Below, piece after piece: positions 1-8,919 of a stretch of DNA of 64,000 bases. Position 1 is the stretch's first letter; the number at the start of each line of letters is the position of its first letter. Under the pieces are notes generated by a model. That model did no database searches. It worked only from the letters and a program-made list of their open reading frames with translations, and was not told the origin of the DNA. The stretch covers positions 1,178,001-1,242,000 of the forward strand of contig NZ_CP047355.1 in NCBI RefSeq assembly GCF_030408815.1, in the 5' to 3' direction. Origin of the DNA: Corynebacterium freiburgense. GTDB lineage: Bacteria > Actinomycetota > Actinomycetes > Mycobacteriales > Mycobacteriaceae. The position numbers and the translations under genes are program-made.

Positions 1-1791
1 CGAGTTGAGCTGTGCATACAACGGGAAAAGAATCGCCCAAGCGTGATTTCGTGGTCAGCAGGGAATGAATGTGCGTACGGGAAGACCTTTGAAATTGCAT
101 TGCAATGGATAAAACAATTTGACCCAACACGAGTAACTCACTATGAATCTGCATTTTACCGGTCACAAGACCGCCGTTACGATTACTCCAATATTGACCT
201 GTATTCACGGATGTACCCCTCACTTATTGAAATACAGGAGTATTTAAATTCCGAGCCCGATAAGCCATTTATTCTAGTTGAGTATTGCCACGCCATGGGA
301 AATGGACCTGGTGACTTAGAGGAATACTGGGATCTTATTGTTAATGAACCTCGTATGTGCGGTGGCTTTGTATGGGAATGGTGCGACCATGCCGTAGCTA
401 ATGGTACTGATGCGCAAGGAAATCCACGCTATTTGTATGGCGGCGACCACGGCGAAACAGTCCATGACGGAAACTTCTGCGTCGATGGTTTGGTAAGCCC
501 TGATCGGGTGCCGCATCAAGGTTTACGCGAACTTTGGAATGTGCAGCGCCCGGCTCGAGTGGTTTCTATTGATCAAAAAGCAAACACAATTACGCTGCGC
601 AATGAACTCGATTTCCTGGATTTTGCATCATATGCCGATATCGAATTTGGGCTTTCCATCGATGGTGAAGTGGTTGATTCTGGAAAACTTACGCTAACGC
701 AACCACTACATCCACATAAGACTACGACAATCGAATTACCCGAATCTGTGCGCGAGGTAGCTCAGCAGCAAGGACGCTGTTTTATTACGCTAACCTACCG
801 CCGCAAACATAATGGACCGCTAGCTTCAGCAGGTGAGGAGCTTGGTTTCGATGAGATTGAGATCCCTACTGCGCAGCCGTGCAATAAGTATGTCCAGCGC
901 TTGCTTGAAAATACTCCCACAACGAACCATATTGAGGTGGCAGAGGGGCCCGCGCACATTACAGTAAGCGGTAAAAACTTTGCCTACGAATTCGACATTC
1001 GAACAGGTCTTTGGTCGCGAGCTAGTGCGAGTGGCCGCGAGGTATTTACGCGTCCATGTGAAATAAATATTTGGCGGGCGCCTACTGATAATGATCGCCA
1101 TGCAGAGGTGCAGTGGCGTCGTGCTCGCTACCATCAAGCCACAACCCGTGCGTATTCTTGTTCGGTTTCAACCATTGAAAATGGGGTTATTGTTCACGCC
1201 CAAGCAGCATTGGTAGCACCAACAATTCAACCGATTATGCGCCTTGATATTGCTTGGACTATTCACAATGATGGTGCGATTGATGTAAATATCATTGGCC
1301 ATCGCAATATTGATTTTCCCTATCTGCCGCGGTTTGGTATGAGGTTTTTTCTGCCTCAGGAAGTGCAAACAGTGCGCTACTTCGGGCTTGGCCCGTTCGA
1401 AAACTACATTGATAAGCGACGTTCCTGCAGGCACGCGTGGTATTCCTCAAAAGTTAGTTCGCTTTCCGAACTGTATACACGCCCGCAGGAAAGTGGTTCG
1501 CGCAGCGATTGCGACGTCGTAACGCTACAAGGGGAACAGCAATCAATCACCATTGCTAGCACCTCACCGTTTTCCTTCAATGTTTCCGCGTACACGCAGG
1601 AAGAACTCACCAAACAACACCACGATTTTGAGCTGGAACCGAGCGGTTCAACCGTTGTCTGTGTCGATGCCGCAATGTCAGGCATCGGGTCGAACAGTTG
1701 TGGTCCCGAACTGTTGGAACGCTACCGAGTGAACGATCCCAAACTCGCAATGCGTCTGCGACTGCTGATCGAGAGCGTCGACGCAATATAA
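1..1791 (+). CDS. lacZ: Beta-galactosidase, GH2 family, C-terminal part (5' end outside window)
   Basis: Hydrolyses beta-galactosides such as lactose to galactose and glucose in the cytoplasm. The frame is open from base 1, so only the last 596 residues of a roughly 1000-residue enzyme are present. The acid/base Glu lies in SAGNE (codon at 67-69) and the nucleophile Glu in LVEYCHAMGN (codon at 280-282), both in GH2 positions. The later RAPTDND motif marks the start of the beta-galactosidase small-chain domain, which runs to the C-terminus. A sugar symporter follows 55 bp downstream and galE lies nearby, so lactose is the likely substrate. An internal GTG at 43 is in frame but lies inside the catalytic domain and is not the real start. 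The family is certain; substrate preference is inferred. Confidence 0.93.
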   Translation, partial: RVELCIQREKNRPSVISWSAGNECAYGKTFEIALQWIKQFDPTRVTHYESAFYRSQDRRYDYSNIDLYSRMYPSLIEIQEYLNSEPDKPFILVEYCHAMGNGPGDLEEYWDLIVNEPRMCGGFVWEWCDHAVANGTDAQGNPRYLYGGDHGETVHDGNFCVDGLVSPDRVPHQGLRELWNVQRPARVVSIDQKANTITLRNELDFLDFASYADIEFGLSIDGEVVDSGKLTLTQPLHPHKTTTIELPESVREVAQQQGRCFITLTYRRKHNGPLASAGEELGFDEIEIPTAQPCNKYVQRLLENTPTTNHIEVAEGPAHITVSGKNFAYEFDIRTGLWSRASASGREVFTRPCEINIWRAPTDNDRHAEVQWRRARYHQATTRAYSCSVSTIENGVIVHAQAALVAPTIQPIMRLDIAWTIHNDGAIDVNIIGHRNIDFPYLPRFGMRFFLPQEVQTVRYFGLGPFENYIDKRRSCRHAWYSSKVSSLSELYTRPQESGSRSDCDVVTLQGEQQSITIASTSPFSFNVSAYTQEELTKQHHDFELEPSGSTVVCVDAAMSGIGSNSCGPELLERYRVNDPKLAMRLRLLIESVDAI

Positions 1792-1846
1792 CCCTCATTT
1801 CAACCCTTCAATCCACCACGCCTTTCTCACAGAGAGGAGACCAACA

Positions 1847-3262
1847 ATGAGTACAGAAGCCACCGAAAGGAAGTACCTGAAGTGGTACAACAAAGTGGGC
1901 TACGGTAGCGGCGACATCGCCGGAAATGTTGTCTATGCCTTCCTTTCGGCCTTCGTCATGATTTACCTCACCGATACCATGGGGATGCAGGCTGGCGTCG
2001 TTGCCACGCTCATGATGTTGTCACGTTTCTTCGATGGATTTTCCGACTTTATATTCGGATTCCTTCTTGATAAAACGCAGACCAGAATGGGCAAGGCACG
2101 CCCATGGATGTTTGGGGCATTTTTCGGTTGCGCGGCGATGATCGTCGCTGTTTTCGCAATCCCACCAAGTCTTGGCATGACCGCAAAATATGTGTGGTTC
2201 TTTATTGCATATACCCTGCTGAATTCAGTGTTTTACACTGCGAACAACATTGCGTATTCCGCGTTAACAGCGTTGATTACCAAGAACACTAACGAGCGTG
2301 TGCAGATGGGTTCGATCCGTTTTGTATTCGCGTTCGGTACGAGCCTGGCAATTCAAGCAGTGACGGTGCAAGCGGTCCAGTTCATGGGAGGCGGTGCAGA
2401 AGGCTGGCGAACGGTCGCAATTATTTACGCCTTAATAGGTCTCATCGCAAACTCTCTTTCGGCGTATTCCGTGCGTGAACTCTCCCCGGAGGAACTTGCC
2501 GAGGGGAAGAAGAAAGACGAAGAAAAACTACCCATTTCACAGGCACTGCGGCTAGTGCTCAAAAACAAATATTTCATGATTGTGGTGGTGATGTTTATCA
2601 CCATGCAGCTATATGGCGCGCTCACCGGCATGGGTATTTACTTCATGACGTACGTCCTTGGGAACCCGGACCTTCTCGGGCCGTTCGCATCTGCGATCAA
2701 TATTCCGCAAATGATTGCGTTGATTGTGTTGCCGTTTATCGTCGCTCGCGTTGGCAACATGTATAACGTGAACTTGGTCGGCTACATTGTTGCGATCATT
2801 GCCCGTATCGGCGTTATTGTTGCAGGTTATATGGCTAACGTTCCACTCATGTTGGTGTTTACAGCAATCGCTGCACTCAGTATTGCACCACTGCAAGGAA
2901 CACTCACTGCACTTATCGCAGAAGCAAGTGAACATACATTCTTGAAATCGGGCAAGCGTATTGATGGCCTCATGTTCTCCTGCACATCGTTAGGAACCAA
3001 ACTTGGCGGTGGTTTAGGCACCGCAATGACCGGATGGCTGCTCGACGCCTCAGGGTACATCAGTTCTACTACCGGAGGCGGTGAGACCGTGGCACAACCC
3101 GATTCGGTCATTGCGATGCTTCACGTAACCTACCTCTGGTTACCGGCAATAGCCTGCGTAATTATTGGATTCCTCGCATTCAAACTTGACGTGGAAAAAC
3201 AAAACGATATCTTACGAGCAACCCTGGAAACACCAAAAGAAGGGGCCGTCCCAGCAAAATAA
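1847..3262 (+). CDS. GPH-family sugar:cation symporter (MelB/LacS-like)
   Basis: A 471-residue integral membrane protein with about 12 hydrophobic segments. It belongs to the glycoside-pentoside-hexuronide:cation symporters: the early loop reads RFFDGFSDFIFGFLLDKT followed by GKARPW, matching the Asp-rich helix and following loop of MelB and LacS. No C-terminal PTS IIA-like domain is present, so it resembles MelB rather than streptococcal LacS. GAGAGGAG precedes the ATG at a good distance. The gene is 55 bp downstream of the beta-galactosidase on the same strand and ends at a hairpin terminator. Lactose or another beta-galactoside taken up with H+ or Na+ is the natural inference; neither sugar nor ion can be read from the sequence. 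Confidence 0.88.
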   Translation: MSTEATERKYLKWYNKVGYGSGDIAGNVVYAFLSAFVMIYLTDTMGMQAGVVATLMMLSRFFDGFSDFIFGFLLDKTQTRMGKARPWMFGAFFGCAAMIVAVFAIPPSLGMTAKYVWFFIAYTLLNSVFYTANNIAYSALTALITKNTNERVQMGSIRFVFAFGTSLAIQAVTVQAVQFMGGGAEGWRTVAIIYALIGLIANSLSAYSVRELSPEELAEGKKKDEEKLPISQALRLVLKNKYFMIVVVMFITMQLYGALTGMGIYFMTYVLGNPDLLGPFASAINIPQMIALIVLPFIVARVGNMYNVNLVGYIVAIIARIGVIVAGYMANVPLMLVFTAIAALSIAPLQGTLTALIAEASEHTFLKSGKRIDGLMFSCTSLGTKLGGGLGTAMTGWLLDASGYISSTTGGGETVAQPDSVIAMLHVTYLWLPAIACVIIGFLAFKLDVEKQNDILRATLETPKEGAVPAK

Positions 3263-3272
3263 TCAAAGCCCC

Positions 3273-3318
3273 GCACGCCCAACCAAAACAGGGATCACCC
3301 ATGGGCGTGTGGTTTATT
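3273..3318 (+). terminator. Rho-independent terminator after the symporter gene
   Basis: CACGCCCA at 3274-3281 pairs with TGGGCGTG at 3302-3309, extended by a G-T pair, and is followed by TTTATTTTTCTTT. It ends the lacZ-symporter transcript. Confidence 0.75.
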
Positions 3319-3951
3319 TTTCTTTGTCAAGTGTCCCATTAATTTGTTCGAACAAAATAGATTATGTGACATTTTAATTACAACTGTCACATAAGCCCCT
3401 TTAGCCCCAAAAACTTTGAGCTCACACGATGGTTAAATCCGGCGGTGTCGCCAAAAACACCGTCTTGTGTGCAATTGGTGTAAAAAGCGTCACCGAACGG
3501 CTTCTGGGGCCATAATTTTGTCGCCAAACACACCAATTGGGCACAAGATGGTGTATTAAACGACAATCCCCAGGTAACCAGTCGTCCACTAGATTTCTAG
3601 GTTATGTGTGAAGCATTGCATTTGGCTTTGAAAAGCTGCGAGTTATTGTCTGGCATGGGGTTTTAAAGAGATTGCGTACAAGGGGGTTGAAAAAGATTTG
3701 CATTTACCTTCGGGGTGGCTGGTTAAGGTGTGGTTATTTTGGGCTTGGGTTCGCAAGGGGCTAAAAGGCAAAGAGGAATCTAAGTGTTTTCTGTGATATG
3801 GGTGATATATCATAAAGCGTGCAAGAAATCTCCTATCGCGAATCTGAAATTCGTTTTGTCAAGCGCGTGTTTCATACATTTGTTCGGTTTGTTCGGTTAC
3901 AGTAGCGGAAGAAATACTGGAGACAATTGGATTTAATTTCAAGGAGTAGCT
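3319..3951. other. Gene-free interval with several dyad-symmetric sites
   Basis: About 630 bp without a credible gene. It holds a perfect 14-bp palindrome TTTGTTCGAACAAA (3343-3356), a 10-bp inverted repeat TTATGTGACA/TGTCACATAA (3362-3371 and 3385-3394), and a 98-bp unit bounded by 25-bp imperfect inverted repeats (3457-3554). The last 100 bp should contain the promoter of the downstream membrane protein, but I cannot assign its boxes with confidence. Confidence 0.6.
3457..3554. repeat. 98-bp unit with 25-bp imperfect terminal inverted repeats
   Basis: The left arm (3457-3481) and right arm (3530-3554) are reverse complements at 22 of 25 positions: ACACCGTCTTGTGTGCAATT... against ...GGGCACAAGATGGTGT. 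GTCGCCAAA also occurs just before or at each arm in direct orientation. It could be a MITE-like remnant or a large transcribed hairpin. No flanking target duplication was found. Confidence 0.6.
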
Positions 3952-4437
3952 ATGCACCAGAAGATCCCGCTACCTGGGGTGATATTTGCTGTACTTATGG
4001 TGTTGCTTAATCTCATGGGGTTATATGATTTTGCCATGTCGCTTGGATTGCATGAAGGTTATTTCTCTTCCCAAGGATATGGCAATGAGGCCACAGAATT
4101 CTTCCGTGGTTTTCCGTTTTTATTTACCGCTTTGTGGTTTATTTCCCTGGTCAGTGGGATAGTTGCGCCCGTGCTCTTTTTAATGAAAAGTAAATTCATG
4201 GAACTCATGGCGTTTCTTGCAATGACTTCCTATGGGCTTTTTATATTATTAACCACCTTGTTCCGGGGGCGAATTGCCGCACTAGGGTTTATTGGGTTTG
4301 TAATTGATGTGTCACTTTTAGCACTGCTTGTCTTATTTTATTTGTATAGCAGGCAAATGAATAGGAAATTACAGGGTGCTGCGAACCATTCGCGGGGTTT
4401 GGGGGAGTACGCACATTCATATGAACACACATACTAA
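3952..4437 (+). CDS. Small four-helix membrane protein
   Basis: A 161-residue protein with four hydrophobic segments (about residues 8-30, 53-78, 83-102 and 108-132) and a short polar, His/Tyr-containing C-terminal tail. The pattern NLMGLYDFAMS, then FF--FP-LFTALWF, then a second half-repeat, resembles a family of small membrane proteins often labelled 'sugar transporter' in databases on weak grounds. AAGGAG lies 6 nt before the ATG and decides the start. It stands alone between the lactose genes and galE. I do not know its function. Expression and membrane location are well supported; the family is only an impression. Confidence 0.7.
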   Translation: MHQKIPLPGVIFAVLMVLLNLMGLYDFAMSLGLHEGYFSSQGYGNEATEFFRGFPFLFTALWFISLVSGIVAPVLFLMKSKFMELMAFLAMTSYGLFILLTTLFRGRIAALGFIGFVIDVSLLALLVLFYLYSRQMNRKLQGAANHSRGLGEYAHSYEHTY

Positions 4438-4558
4438 AAAACGTGGGCCGCGCTCATTGTATGGCAGCTTATGTATGCTTAACAGCGCCACTATTAAGCA
4501 TCTATTATTTGGAACTTGCAGTGGTCTAGCATCATAGTTGCTTAAGGTGCATAAAGTT

Positions 4559-4603
4559 GCCGCTGGCAGTATCTGGTAGTAGTTAAAAGATACTGGCAGC
4601 GGC
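4559..4603. terminator. Strong hairpin between convergent genes
   Basis: A 16-bp stem with one mismatch: GCCGCTGGCAGTATCT at 4559-4574 against AGATACTGGCAGCGGC at 4588-4603. It lies between the membrane protein gene and the 3' end of galE. No clear T-tract follows on either strand, so the terminator role rests on position and stem strength. Confidence 0.6.
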
Positions 4604-4627
4604 GAAGGTGGTTTATTCAGGATGCAA

Positions 4628-5623
4628 CTAGAAGCCTTTTAGGATGCTGCCTCGTACTTCAAACCACTTCAGGGTGTCAGAGATCCCTTCAGCAATTGTG
4701 TGTTTTGCTTCCCAGCCTAAGAGTTCTTTTGCCCGGGTGCTTCGGGTGTATACGCCAGCCGCGTCACCTGGGCGTGGTGGGGCGTCGACAGTTTCTAGGG
4801 TTTCGCCGGTCACGGCGTCGAAAGCTGCAACCAGTTCGCGTACCGTTGTGCCTTGACCTGTGCCGAGGTTGATTGGTAGGTAGTGTTGCTCGCCAAGCAC
4901 TTCATCAAATTTTTCTAGTGCCTTGACGTGTGCTTCGGCCAGGTCCCAAACGTGAATATAGTCGCGAATGCCAGAGCCGTCGCGTGTTGGCCAATCTACA
5001 CCGGTGATATTGAAGGGTGTTCCAGTTTCGCGGGCCTCAATCAATTTGCCGAGTGCGTGGGAAGGTGATTTGAGTTGGAGACCGGTGCGCATCTGGGGGT
5101 CGGCGCCGATGGGATTGAAGTAGCGCAGGGAAATAATATGTAGATCAGTTGCGGATGCTACATCGGACATCATGCCTTCAAGTACTGCTTTAGTACGGGC
5201 ATAGGGGCTCATGGGGTCGAAGGGGCAGTCTTCGTCTACGGTGAAATCCTCGGTAAGGGCGTAGATTGATGCGGATCCGGAAAACAGCATGCGGTGACAG
5301 CCGCGCTCATTAAGGTAATCCATAAGCTCAAGGGTTTTGGAAACATTATTTCGGTAGTAGTTAATGGGGTCGGTTACCGAATCTGGAACAACAATCAGTG
5401 CGGCACAGTGCAGAACGGCATCGATATCGGGATGCTCATCAAACACTTTGTCGAGGAGTGTGCGGTCGGCAAAATCACCTTCATAGGTGGTCCGACCTTC
5501 GGTAAATTCGCGGCGACCGGTGCTGAAATTGTCAATAATAACGGCGTCATGCCCATTATCTAAAAGTCGAGAAATAACGGTGCTGCCAATAAAGCCAGCC
5601 CCACCTGTAACAAGAACCTTCAT
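4628..5623 (-). CDS. galE: UDP-glucose 4-epimerase
   Basis: Interconverts UDP-galactose and UDP-glucose in the Leloir pathway, using tightly bound NAD+. The 331-residue product starts MKVLVTGGAGFIGS, the GxxGxxG Rossmann motif of the extended SDR family. It carries the catalytic Ser in SGSASIY and the YARTK (YxxxK) motif. NLGTGQGTTVRELV and RPGDAAGVYT are typical of GalE C-termini. The reading frame is open 11 codons further upstream, but AAAGGA sits at the right distance only from the ATG at 5623. With the upstream beta-galactosidase and symporter it completes a route from lactose galactose into UDP-sugars; it is also needed for arabinogalactan precursors in this order. Confidence 0.93.
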   Translation of the reverse strand: MKVLVTGGAGFIGSTVISRLLDNGHDAVIIDNFSTGRREFTEGRTTYEGDFADRTLLDKVFDEHPDIDAVLHCAALIVVPDSVTDPINYYRNNVSKTLELMDYLNERGCHRMLFSGSASIYALTEDFTVDEDCPFDPMSPYARTKAVLEGMMSDVASATDLHIISLRYFNPIGADPQMRTGLQLKSPSHALGKLIEARETGTPFNITGVDWPTRDGSGIRDYIHVWDLAEAHVKALEKFDEVLGEQHYLPINLGTGQGTTVRELVAAFDAVTGETLETVDAPPRPGDAAGVYTRSTRAKELLGWEAKHTIAEGISDTLKWFEVRGSILKGF

Positions 5624-5702
5624 AAGGTTATCCTTTGCACTGATTATTGGATTCAAACAATTCTGATATTACTCACAGTCAGTGCAAAATGTGGAGAGGC
5701 TG

Positions 5703-6362
5703 CTAATTTAATATCGAGCCAATGATCGTCCCCACATCGCCAAGGTGTTCTACTTCGCTGGCAAGGAAATCTGGGCCGCCGGGTCGTCCAATAACTAAAA
5801 CAAGTGAGGTTCCATCGATGGGGGTCGCGGCCAGCGCGGAGTCTAACATTGCCCAACCTGGTGGAACCCAAGGATCGTGTTCCGGGGTTAATACGCATGC
5901 GGATTCGATATGGATTGCGGGTGAGGATCCATCGTCGGCAGGAGCTGCAGGAGAGGCAGCCACACGGGTTGATCCATCTGCAACATCGAGGACAATGCCC
6001 CAACCAGAAGTCATTGTTCGAGGAATCACAGCAACCAGTTCCTCCATTGCGCGGCATACGTCACGCCGGTGGGTGGCCACAGCGGCGAGCATTTCAATTT
6101 GCCCACGGCGATCAATAGTTCCAGTAAAGGGGCGGATGGAATCCACTTCAACACCGGGAAGCTGTTGAGCAGCGGTAATAAGACTATCGGGGAGTTTGGT
6201 TTTAGGGAGTGTTACTACAATGTCATCAATAACGGTTCCGTCAGGGAAATTATGTACTACATCCACGGATTGAATATTGCCTTCCACCATGCCAAAGGCG
6301 TCTGCTAACTGACCGAGACTGCCAGGTACGTCTGGAAGAACAACGCGGATCAGGTAGGACAT
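5703..6362 (-). CDS. ACT-domain protein upstream of gatCA
   Basis: A 219-residue protein whose first 75 or so residues form an ACT domain (LIRVVLPDVPGSLGQLADAF), a small regulatory fold that usually binds amino acids. The remainder, with stretches such as AAVATHRRDVCRAMEELV, has no catalytic motif I recognise. It is divergent from gatC, with 237 bp between them. Mycobacterium tuberculosis has the same arrangement (an ACT protein beside gatC, Rv3013/Rv3012c). AAGGAG lies 11 nt before the ATG. A role in sensing an amino acid is inferred from the domain; ligand and partner are unknown. Confidence 0.8.
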   Translation of the reverse strand: MSYLIRVVLPDVPGSLGQLADAFGMVEGNIQSVDVVHNFPDGTVIDDIVVTLPKTKLPDSLITAAQQLPGVEVDSIRPFTGTIDRRGQIEMLAAVATHRRDVCRAMEELVAVIPRTMTSGWGIVLDVADGSTRVAASPAAPADDGSSPAIHIESACVLTPEHDPWVPPGWAMLDSALAATPIDGTSLVLVIGRPGGPDFLASEVEHLGDVGTIIGSILN

Positions 6363-6599
6363 AGTAGAGTACGCTCCTTGGGGGCTTTGCCGAACTCGGT
6401 GAAACTACTTTCATGATTTTGAACGCATTACAAATAAGAATAGTTCCCAATCACATTTTTTATGTGAATTACACGAGGTCATTTCATTATTTGCGGCATC
6501 TGATTGGTGTTTCATTATGGCCCAATTACCGAGCAAGGCAGGGCAGTGCGTTAAGCTGATGGAATTGTAGAACCCCCACATGAACAGAAGGACACAACC

Positions 6600-6893
6600 G
6601 TGCCGGAAATTTCGCGCGATGAGGTTGCTCACCTTGCACGACTAGCCCGTTTGGCGCTTACGGATGACGAGCTGGATCAATTTGCGGAGCAGATTGACGG
6701 GATTATCGCCAATGTAAGCGCTGTTGGCCAAGTTGCTGCTGAGGGTGTTGAGCCAATGAGCCATCCACACTCTATTCGCACAACTATGCGTGAAGATATT
6801 GTGGAGAAAACACTCACACCTGAGCAAGCGCTAGATCAAGCACCAGAAGTTGCTGAACAGCGATTTGTTGTACCACAGATTTTGGGGGAGTGA
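6600..6893 (+). CDS. gatC: Asp/Glu-tRNA amidotransferase subunit C
   Basis: The 97-residue small subunit of GatCAB, which converts Glu-tRNA(Gln) and Asp-tRNA(Asn) to the amide forms. The N-terminus ISRDEVAHLARLARLALTDDEL is the classic GatC helix that wraps GatA, and the C-terminus contains the usual R-D-x-V region. It starts at a GTG, with AGAAGGA 8 nt upstream. gatA begins 4 nt after the stop, so the two are co-transcribed. gatB lies about 34 kb away on the same strand, separated by pfkA and accessory genes. Confidence 0.95.
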   Translation: MPEISRDEVAHLARLARLALTDDELDQFAEQIDGIIANVSAVGQVAAEGVEPMSHPHSIRTTMREDIVEKTLTPEQALDQAPEVAEQRFVVPQILGE

Positions 6894-6896
6894 CCA

Positions 6897-8387
6897 ATGG
6901 ATAAATATATTGTCGGTGCTGCTGGGGCCCATGAGCTTACTAAGCTCACTGCGGCGGAATTGGCTGCGAAAATTCATTCGCGTGAAGTTTCTTCGGTTGA
7001 GGTCACACAGGCTCACCTTGATCGCATCACTGATATTGACCAGGATATTCATGCATTTTTGCACGTCGGTGCTGATGCAGCATTGGCGGCGGCCCGGGAC
7101 GTCGATACGCGTTTAGCTGCAGGTGAGCAACCACAATCGCCACTGGCAGGTGTGCCTTTGGCCCTCAAAGATGTGTTCACTACTATCGACGCCCCGACCA
7201 CCTGCGCCTCCAAAATCCTTGAGGGTTATATGGCGCCCTATGATGCAACGGTAACGCGAAAGATTCGCGAAGCCGGTATCCCTATCCTTGGCAAAACAAA
7301 TATGGATGAATTTGCTATGGGTTCATCCACCGAAAACTCTGCCTATGGACCGACGCACAATCCTTGGGATTTGGAACGCACAGCCGGTGGTTCTGGTGGT
7401 GGTTCGTCGGCGGCATTGGCGTCTGGGCAAGCCCCACTGGCCATTGGTACGGATACTGGTGGTTCGATTCGCCAGCCAGCAGCGCTAACCAATACGGTCG
7501 GCGTAAAGCCAACATATGGCACGGTTTCCCGTTATGGTTTGGTTGCGTGCGCCTCTTCCTTGGACCAAGGTGGGCCGACGGCGCGCACCGTGCTTGATAC
7601 CGCATTGCTACATGAGGTTATTGCTGGTCATGATCGTTTCGACGCCACGAGCGTTGATCGTCCAGTAGCGCCTGTGGTGGCTGCGGCTCAGGAAGGTGCC
7701 AACGGCGATTTACGGGGTGTCCGCGTTGGTGTGGTCAAGCAATTTGATCGTGATGGCTACCAGCCTGGTGTCTTGGAGCAATTCCATAAGGCGGTTGCCC
7801 AATTAGAATCGCAAGGCGCTGAAGTTGTAGAGGTAGACTGCCCACATTTTGATGATGCGCTTGCAGCATACTATCTAATCTTGCCTTGCGAAGTTTCCTC
7901 CAATTTGGCTCGATTTGATGGTATGCGCTACGGGCTGCGCGTGGGTGATGACGGTTCGAAATCTGCCGATGAAGTAATGGCCCTTACCCGTGCTGCTGGT
8001 TTCGGCCCCGAAGTAAAACGCCGCATTATTCTTGGCACATACGCACTATCTGTTGGTTACTATGACGCCTACTACCTGCAGGCACAGCGGGTTCGTACGC
8101 TCATCGCACAAGATTTTGCCGCAGCCTATGAGCGTTGTGATGTGCTTATTTCCCCAACCACACCGACAACCGCCTTTAAGCTCGGCGAGAAAATCTCCGA
8201 CCCATTGGCAATGTACAATTTTGACCTTTGCACCTTGCCACTCAATCTTGCAGGCCTGTGCGGCATGTCATTACCAGCAGGTCTTGCCCCTGATACGGGT
8301 CTCCCAGTTGGACTCCAAATCATGGCGCCTGCATTTGCCGACGACCGCCTCTACAAGGTGGGTGCGGCCTTTGAGGCTGGGCAATAA
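6897..8387 (+). CDS. gatA: Asp/Glu-tRNA amidotransferase subunit A (amidase)
   Basis: The 496-residue glutaminase subunit of GatCAB, which releases ammonia from glutamine and channels it to GatB. The amidase-signature Ser-cis-Ser-Lys triad is visible: Lys in LALKDVFTT, and the two serines in [12 protein letters not shown] and [13 protein letters not shown]. The length is normal for the family. It follows gatC by 4 nt and ends at a strong bidirectional terminator. Confidence 0.96.
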   Translation: MDKYIVGAAGAHELTKLTAAELAAKIHSREVSSVEVTQAHLDRITDIDQDIHAFLHVGADAALAAARDVDTRLAAGEQPQSPLAGVPLALKDVFTTIDAPTTCASKILEGYMAPYDATVTRKIREAGIPILGKTNMDEFAMGSSTENSAYGPTHNPWDLERTAGGSGGGSSAALASGQAPLAIGTDTGGSIRQPAALTNTVGVKPTYGTVSRYGLVACASSLDQGGPTARTVLDTALLHEVIAGHDRFDATSVDRPVAPVVAAAQEGANGDLRGVRVGVVKQFDRDGYQPGVLEQFHKAVAQLESQGAEVVEVDCPHFDDALAAYYLILPCEVSSNLARFDGMRYGLRVGDDGSKSADEVMALTRAAGFGPEVKRRIILGTYALSVGYYDAYYLQAQRVRTLIAQDFAAAYERCDVLISPTTPTTAFKLGEKISDPLAMYNFDLCTLPLNLAGLCGMSLPAGLAPDTGLPVGLQIMAPAFADDRLYKVGAAFEAGQ

Positions 8388-8405
8388 TTAAGCCCAAAAA
8401 TACAC

Positions 8406-8442
8406 ATGGGGACTAGACAATACTTTTCTAGTCCCCATTTTT
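8406..8442. terminator. Bidirectional terminator after gatA
   Basis: A perfect 12-bp stem: ATGGGGACTAGA (8406-8417) with TCTAGTCCCCAT (8427-8438), followed by TTTTT on the plus strand and preceded by AAAAATA for the minus strand. It serves gatCA and the convergent small gene at 8455-8742. Confidence 0.9.
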
Positions 8443-8454
8443 AATGCGTAAAAA

Positions 8455-8742
8455 TTATGATAAGTGAGCGATTTGGTCAATTGGTACGAATGCTAAAGCT
8501 TGGGCAAAAACACTATAGATTGCCAGTGGAATAAGGTCGGTAATAACCTGCAAACCAAAATTCAAACCACCGGGAGTGACTACTTGGGTGGAACCAAAGA
8601 TTCCGGTGTTTATAAGGTCAGTACTTGATGGCACTGCTACGCCGACTGGTTCTGCGGTTATAGGAGTAGCAGTGGCTGTACCGGCTGCATACAATGAACC
8701 CCCGATTACGCCACCGAACACTGCGGTGATATTTCGAAACAT
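8455..8742 (-). CDS. Small secreted or membrane-associated hypothetical protein
   Basis: A 95-residue product starting MFRNITAVFGGVIGGSLYAA, a Gly/Ala-rich hydrophobic segment that could be a signal peptide or membrane anchor. It is followed by a Thr/Pro/Val-rich stretch and a second hydrophobic segment near the C-terminus (about residues 66-90). The frame is open 22 codons further upstream, but GGAAAGGA before the ATG at 8742 fixes the start. I do not recognise a family. The RBS, hydrophobic pattern and terminator support a real gene. Confidence 0.55.
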   Translation of the reverse strand: MFRNITAVFGGVIGGSLYAAGTATATPITAEPVGVAVPSSTDLINTGIFGSTQVVTPGGLNFGLQVITDLIPLAIYSVFAQALAFVPIDQIAHLS

Positions 8743-8919
8743 AAAATTCCTTTCCATTATGCAAAGAAGTATTGCCATCGATGATGCTGGTCCAAAACGT
8801 CTGACCAAAAGAGCAAACGCACAAATCTATATCGTATTGTGTGCTGCAGAAGCTCGAAAAACAATTTGAAAATCAATACCAGTATGCAGCCTTAGCTGTG
8901 AGTATATACAGTGCGAAGT

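Noticed and set aside
3343..3356. TTTGTTCGAACAAA as a LexA (SOS) box
   Set aside because: The half-sites are in the wrong order: actinobacterial LexA boxes read GAAC-N4-GTTC, here it is GTTC-GAAC.
3362..3394. TGTGACA...TGTCACA as a GlxR/CRP site
   Set aside because: The half-sites are 16 bp apart instead of the required 6.
5722..6168. 148-codon frame opposite the ACT-domain gene
   Set aside because: No ribosome site; the minus-strand frame has a clear ACT domain.
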